Positions 61,375-64,000 of a DNA stretch of 64,000 bases are shown here, piece after piece. Positions within the stretch are counted from its first letter, which is position 1. Each line of letters starts with the position of its first letter. Made by a program: the position numbers and the translations under genes. The DNA comes from Mesorhizobium qingshengii (lineage in GTDB: Bacteria; Pseudomonadota; Alphaproteobacteria; Rhizobiales; Rhizobiaceae), in the NCBI RefSeq assembly GCF_027563465.1, contig NZ_JAPFQA010000009.1:124001-188000 (forward strand), given 5' to 3'. Under the pieces are notes generated by a model. That model worked only from the letters and a program-made list of their open reading frames with translations, was not told the origin of the DNA and made no database searches.

Positions 61375-62715
61375 ATGAATCTCGCCGCGGTTCCTCACGC
61401 GTACTGGCCAAAGCCGGACCGCAGGCCGGCTGTTGCGCCGTTTTCAATGGCGACCAGAAGAATTGAATTCTGGCTGGCCATGGCCTCCGTCTTTCTCACT
61501 CCCTTCAACATCCTTCGCCTCAACGCATTCTATTTTACCGCCAGCGATGCCTTTGCTCTCGCGGCTGTTTTTGCAATTCTGCTCGGAAGATCCTTTCCGA
61601 CCGCCCCGCTCGCCGCCGGGACGTTTCTGTGGAACACGGGAATTGCGATGTTGTGCGGCATGCTGCTGCTAAGCAGCCTGCTCGTTGGAGATCCGCAGCG
61701 GGGGTTCGTCGTCTCGGCGCAATATCTGTACGCCTACTTGCTGCTGAGCTTCATACTCATGTCGCGCCCCTGGGCTGAAACCGTTCTCTTGATAAAGGCG
61801 TTTACGGTTTCGATCGGCTTGATGTGCCTTCAGGGCATAATGGTGATCAACGTCCTCAAGGAGGGACATGGCTCGATCTTCGTCAGCGGCAACGGTCGTT
61901 TTGTCGGCTGGGTCGAACGCGAAAATGAGTGCGCTGCGCTGATTGCACTCGCAGTTCCCCTGTTGTTGTGGCTGGTGTCCTCGGGATGCGCGCGGCCTCG
62001 CTGGGCCTGGATCGGAGTGCCGCTCTTCGCGTATGGCATTGTTCTGACCGGATCCAATACCGGCCTGATTGGCCTCGTCTTCGCGCTCACCGTGTTCGTT
62101 GCCATGACGGGCTCGTGGCGCCGGATCATCCTGCTGACGGTGTCGTCACTCGCCGTTTTCTCTATCGCCGTCACATGGGGCCAAGACTTCCTGCCAGCCG
62201 TCTTCCAGCACCGTGTGCTGACTGCGTTGCAGAATGGCAACATCGATGAGGCTGGCACGTTTGAAGACCGTATGCGGCTTATCAAGGAGGCCATTGGAAA
62301 AGCCGACAACAACTGGCTGATTGGCATCGGTGCCGACCAGTATCGACAGGTCAGTGCGATGCACGCGCCGGTCCACAACTGCTTTCTCTTGATATGGGTC
62401 GAGGCAGGGCTGACCGGTTTCATCGGCTTCCTGCTCCTGCTGGTAGCCGGCATTATGGTCGGGATGCTCGCTGCGCGGCTTCGTAAAGGACGAATAGCCG
62501 CCATTTGCACGCTGGCGACGGTCCTCCTCTTCGCGGCGTTGGCCAATGCGCTGCCGCATATTTACGGTCGTTTTTTTGTCGTGCCTCTTCTGCTTGGGAT
62601 GGCGCCCAGTGTTGCAATCTTGCGCGACGGCCCAGCTCCAAGATCGGTCGCCCGCTTCCTTCGTCGTGCTCGCCCCGAGCGGGTTCGTTTGCAGCCCCAA
62701 CGCAGACCGACCTGA
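61375..62715 (+). CDS. O-antigen ligase/polymerase family protein (Wzy-type)
   Basis: This 446-residue integral membrane protein has about ten to twelve membrane segments. The Wzy_C-type periplasmic loop is near residues 285-340, with the HNCFLLIWVEAGLTG motif whose His is conserved in this family. AGGAG at 61365-61369 sets the ATG at 61375. It polymerises the repeat units. It lies on the opposite strand from the Wzc-type gene. A Wzx flippase is not in the window. Confidence 0.88.
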   Translation: MNLAAVPHAYWPKPDRRPAVAPFSMATRRIEFWLAMASVFLTPFNILRLNAFYFTASDAFALAAVFAILLGRSFPTAPLAAGTFLWNTGIAMLCGMLLLSSLLVGDPQRGFVVSAQYLYAYLLLSFILMSRPWAETVLLIKAFTVSIGLMCLQGIMVINVLKEGHGSIFVSGNGRFVGWVERENECAALIALAVPLLLWLVSSGCARPRWAWIGVPLFAYGIVLTGSNTGLIGLVFALTVFVAMTGSWRRIILLTVSSLAVFSIAVTWGQDFLPAVFQHRVLTALQNGNIDEAGTFEDRMRLIKEAIGKADNNWLIGIGADQYRQVSAMHAPVHNCFLLIWVEAGLTGFIGFLLLLVAGIMVGMLAARLRKGRIAAICTLATVLLFAALANALPHIYGRFFVVPLLLGMAPSVAILRDGPAPRSVARFLRRARPERVRLQPQRRPT

Positions 62716-62793
62716 GGCACAGCAACTGAACTGAGCTTGCCAAACCTCACAAGGCCCGATCGAGGATCTGCAAGAGTGAGCGACGTGCAGGAA

Positions 62794-64000
62794 CTACTTG
62801 CCCGATGATGACGCTTCCGGGGAGATAAAACGAGCGAGAGCGAACACGCCGTCGACAAAGTCTTCTCCCTTGATAAGCCGATCCTCAACCCAGCGTCCCT
62901 GGTCATCCTGGCTATCGATGAGTTGACGCACCTTCGAACTCAGTTCGTCAGCGCTCAACTCATCGGCGGCACTGATCCACAGCTGCTGATGGGAAACTGT
63001 CAAGCCACGCTTGGCAAGCTCCAGCCGGGCGAAAACCGGCTCAATCTCGGCACCGGTTTTCATGCCGTAGTGTTGCCAGAGGTTCTTGTACTCGAAGGTC
63101 ACCTGGCCGCCATCATCAATGTAAAGCGGCCGATTGGTGTTGATTTCGTAGAAGCGTGCCCATTTGCCATCGGGCAGACGCGCCGCCTTCAGCCAAATGG
63201 CCGCGGACACTGCCGCGTCAAGCAACCGCGCATCCTTGTCTTGTTCGTTCAACTCGATCAGGTAATCGATATTGCCAGCGGTTTCGCGCGAGACGACGCC
63301 TGGCGGCTCGAACTTGCGGCCCCATACTGGCTGCATCGAACGATCGTAACCCTGAGCCCAGCCCTGTTGTGGCTCAGGCAGCTGGGCCGCAAGGAGAAAA
63401 TCACCGACCTTCTCCGCTGTCTTGAGATATTTGGGATCATGATATGTGCGGTAGGCGTTGAGAAAGAGACGACCCATATCGCGAGGAAGGTTGTCATTGA
63501 CGATGAAGTAGGGCGGACGGTCAGGCTTCTGCCATTCGTGAGGCCAACTGGCGGGGATACTCGCCTTGGCTGCCGTCTCCACGTCCGCACCAGGCGCGGA
63601 TCCCGTGAAGAAGACTGGAAAGGCCCCATTCGGGTACTGCACTTTCATCAGTCGATGGAGCGCCTTGTCGATGCAGGTACGGACGTCCGGATCCGAACCG
63701 CCGCTCGCCCGGTCGAACCACATCAGAAAATTCAGCACGCTCTGTGTGTTGTTGTCGTCGAGTACGGTCTCGTTGCGATGTGGATTGTCCTTGATATCGT
63801 GACAAGACTTCCCGCTCGCCTTCAGTGCGCGGTAGCACCACGTCGCCGCCTTTTGCGGGTCGGTCTCGATCTTGTAAAACCATCCGCCGGAGTCCAACTG
63901 CGTATTCACCAGGGCCGTTGCAACGACCTGGGCAGACTGAAGCCATTGCTTGTCGCCGGTAACTTCGAAAATACGCAGGAAGGCAGCCCCGACGGCCGGC
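62794..64000 (-). CDS. Pectate lyase-like protein, PL10 family (partial, N-terminus beyond window)
   Basis: The frame is open from the right edge to the stop at 62794, so the N-terminus is outside. About 402 residues are visible. The repeated (alpha/alpha)-type motifs DNNTQSVLNFLMWFD, VNDNLPRDMGRLFLNAYRTYHD and SRETAGNIDYLIELNE match Pel-15E/PelA-type polysaccharide lyases. The RFYEINTNRPLYIDD segment is the family's substrate region. It is convergent with the Wzy-type gene. It could trim or shorten the exopolysaccharide made by this locus or degrade plant pectin. Confidence 0.85.
   Translation of the reverse strand, partial: PAVGAAFLRIFEVTGDKQWLQSAQVVATALVNTQLDSGGWFYKIETDPQKAATWCYRALKASGKSCHDIKDNPHRNETVLDDNNTQSVLNFLMWFDRASGGSDPDVRTCIDKALHRLMKVQYPNGAFPVFFTGSAPGADVETAAKASIPASWPHEWQKPDRPPYFIVNDNLPRDMGRLFLNAYRTYHDPKYLKTAEKVGDFLLAAQLPEPQQGWAQGYDRSMQPVWGRKFEPPGVVSRETAGNIDYLIELNEQDKDARLLDAAVSAAIWLKAARLPDGKWARFYEINTNRPLYIDDGGQVTFEYKNLWQHYGMKTGAEIEPVFARLELAKRGLTVSHQQLWISAADELSADELSSKVRQLIDSQDDQGRWVEDRLIKGEDFVDGVFALARFISPEASSSGK

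Overview
The window is a high-GC alphaproteobacterial chromosome segment, most probably from Mesorhizobium or a close rhizobial relative. The basis is the high GC content, the dense ABC-transporter/SDR/LysR/LacI catabolic gene style, a Ros/MucR regulator, class III cyclases with TPR tails, and an ExoF/ExoP/OafA-type exopolysaccharide locus. No rRNA, tRNA, CRISPR array or intact insertion sequence was seen. The genus is inferred from style, not from a database search.

Layout. (1) 1-5.7 kb: a leftward operon (3-hydroxyisobutyrate-dehydrogenase-like oxidoreductase, MmgE/PrpD, carboxymuconolactone decarboxylase, aldehyde dehydrogenase cut by the window edge), with a divergent LysR gene and a metallo-beta-lactamase (MBL) hydrolase. 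(2) 5.7-11 kb: a branched-chain-amino-acid-type ABC importer whose second permease and first ATPase are one fused gene. (3) 11-22.7 kb: a ribose-type ABC importer, two SDR dehydrogenases, two lactonase-like MBL proteins, a small His-rich protein, a LacI regulator and a second HIBADH plus MmgE/PrpD pair. Four copies of one palindromic operator lie at the promoters of this block, so it reads as a single LacI regulon. (4) 22.8-27.4 kb: arginase and ornithine cyclodeaminase with a divergent Lrp-type regulator, then a succinyl-CoA:acetate-type CoA-transferase started from TTG. (5) 27.7-34.6 kb: a class III nucleotide cyclase, a near-perfect CRP box, a 1411-residue fusion of cytochrome P450, membrane hairpin and DyP-type peroxidase, and a convergent Crp-family regulator. 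(6) 34.6-41.7 kb: a gene-poor stretch with two 63-residue paralogues, two secreted glycine-rich decapeptide-repeat proteins, a Tat-exported DUF4838 protein and a Ros/MucR protein lacking zinc ligands. (7) 41.8-64 kb: an exopolysaccharide region with GMC oxidoreductase, a LuxR-type regulator with a dead receiver domain, a Crp-family regulator, two OafA-type acyltransferases, a compact seven-gene operon, two glycosyltransferases, a Wzc/ExoP-type co-polymerase, a Wzy-type polymerase and a pectate-lyase-like protein running off the right edge.

The strongest candidates for something undescribed are two. The first is the end of the polysaccharide operon: E1-alpha and E1-beta of a 2-oxoacid dehydrogenase sit directly before a protein that joins a lipoyl domain and an E1/E3-binding domain to a NeuD/PglD-type sugar acyltransferase. 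This suggests acylation of a polysaccharide amino sugar straight from a 2-oxoacid through a lipoyl arm. The second is the P450-DyP double haem fusion with its cAMP/Crp setting.
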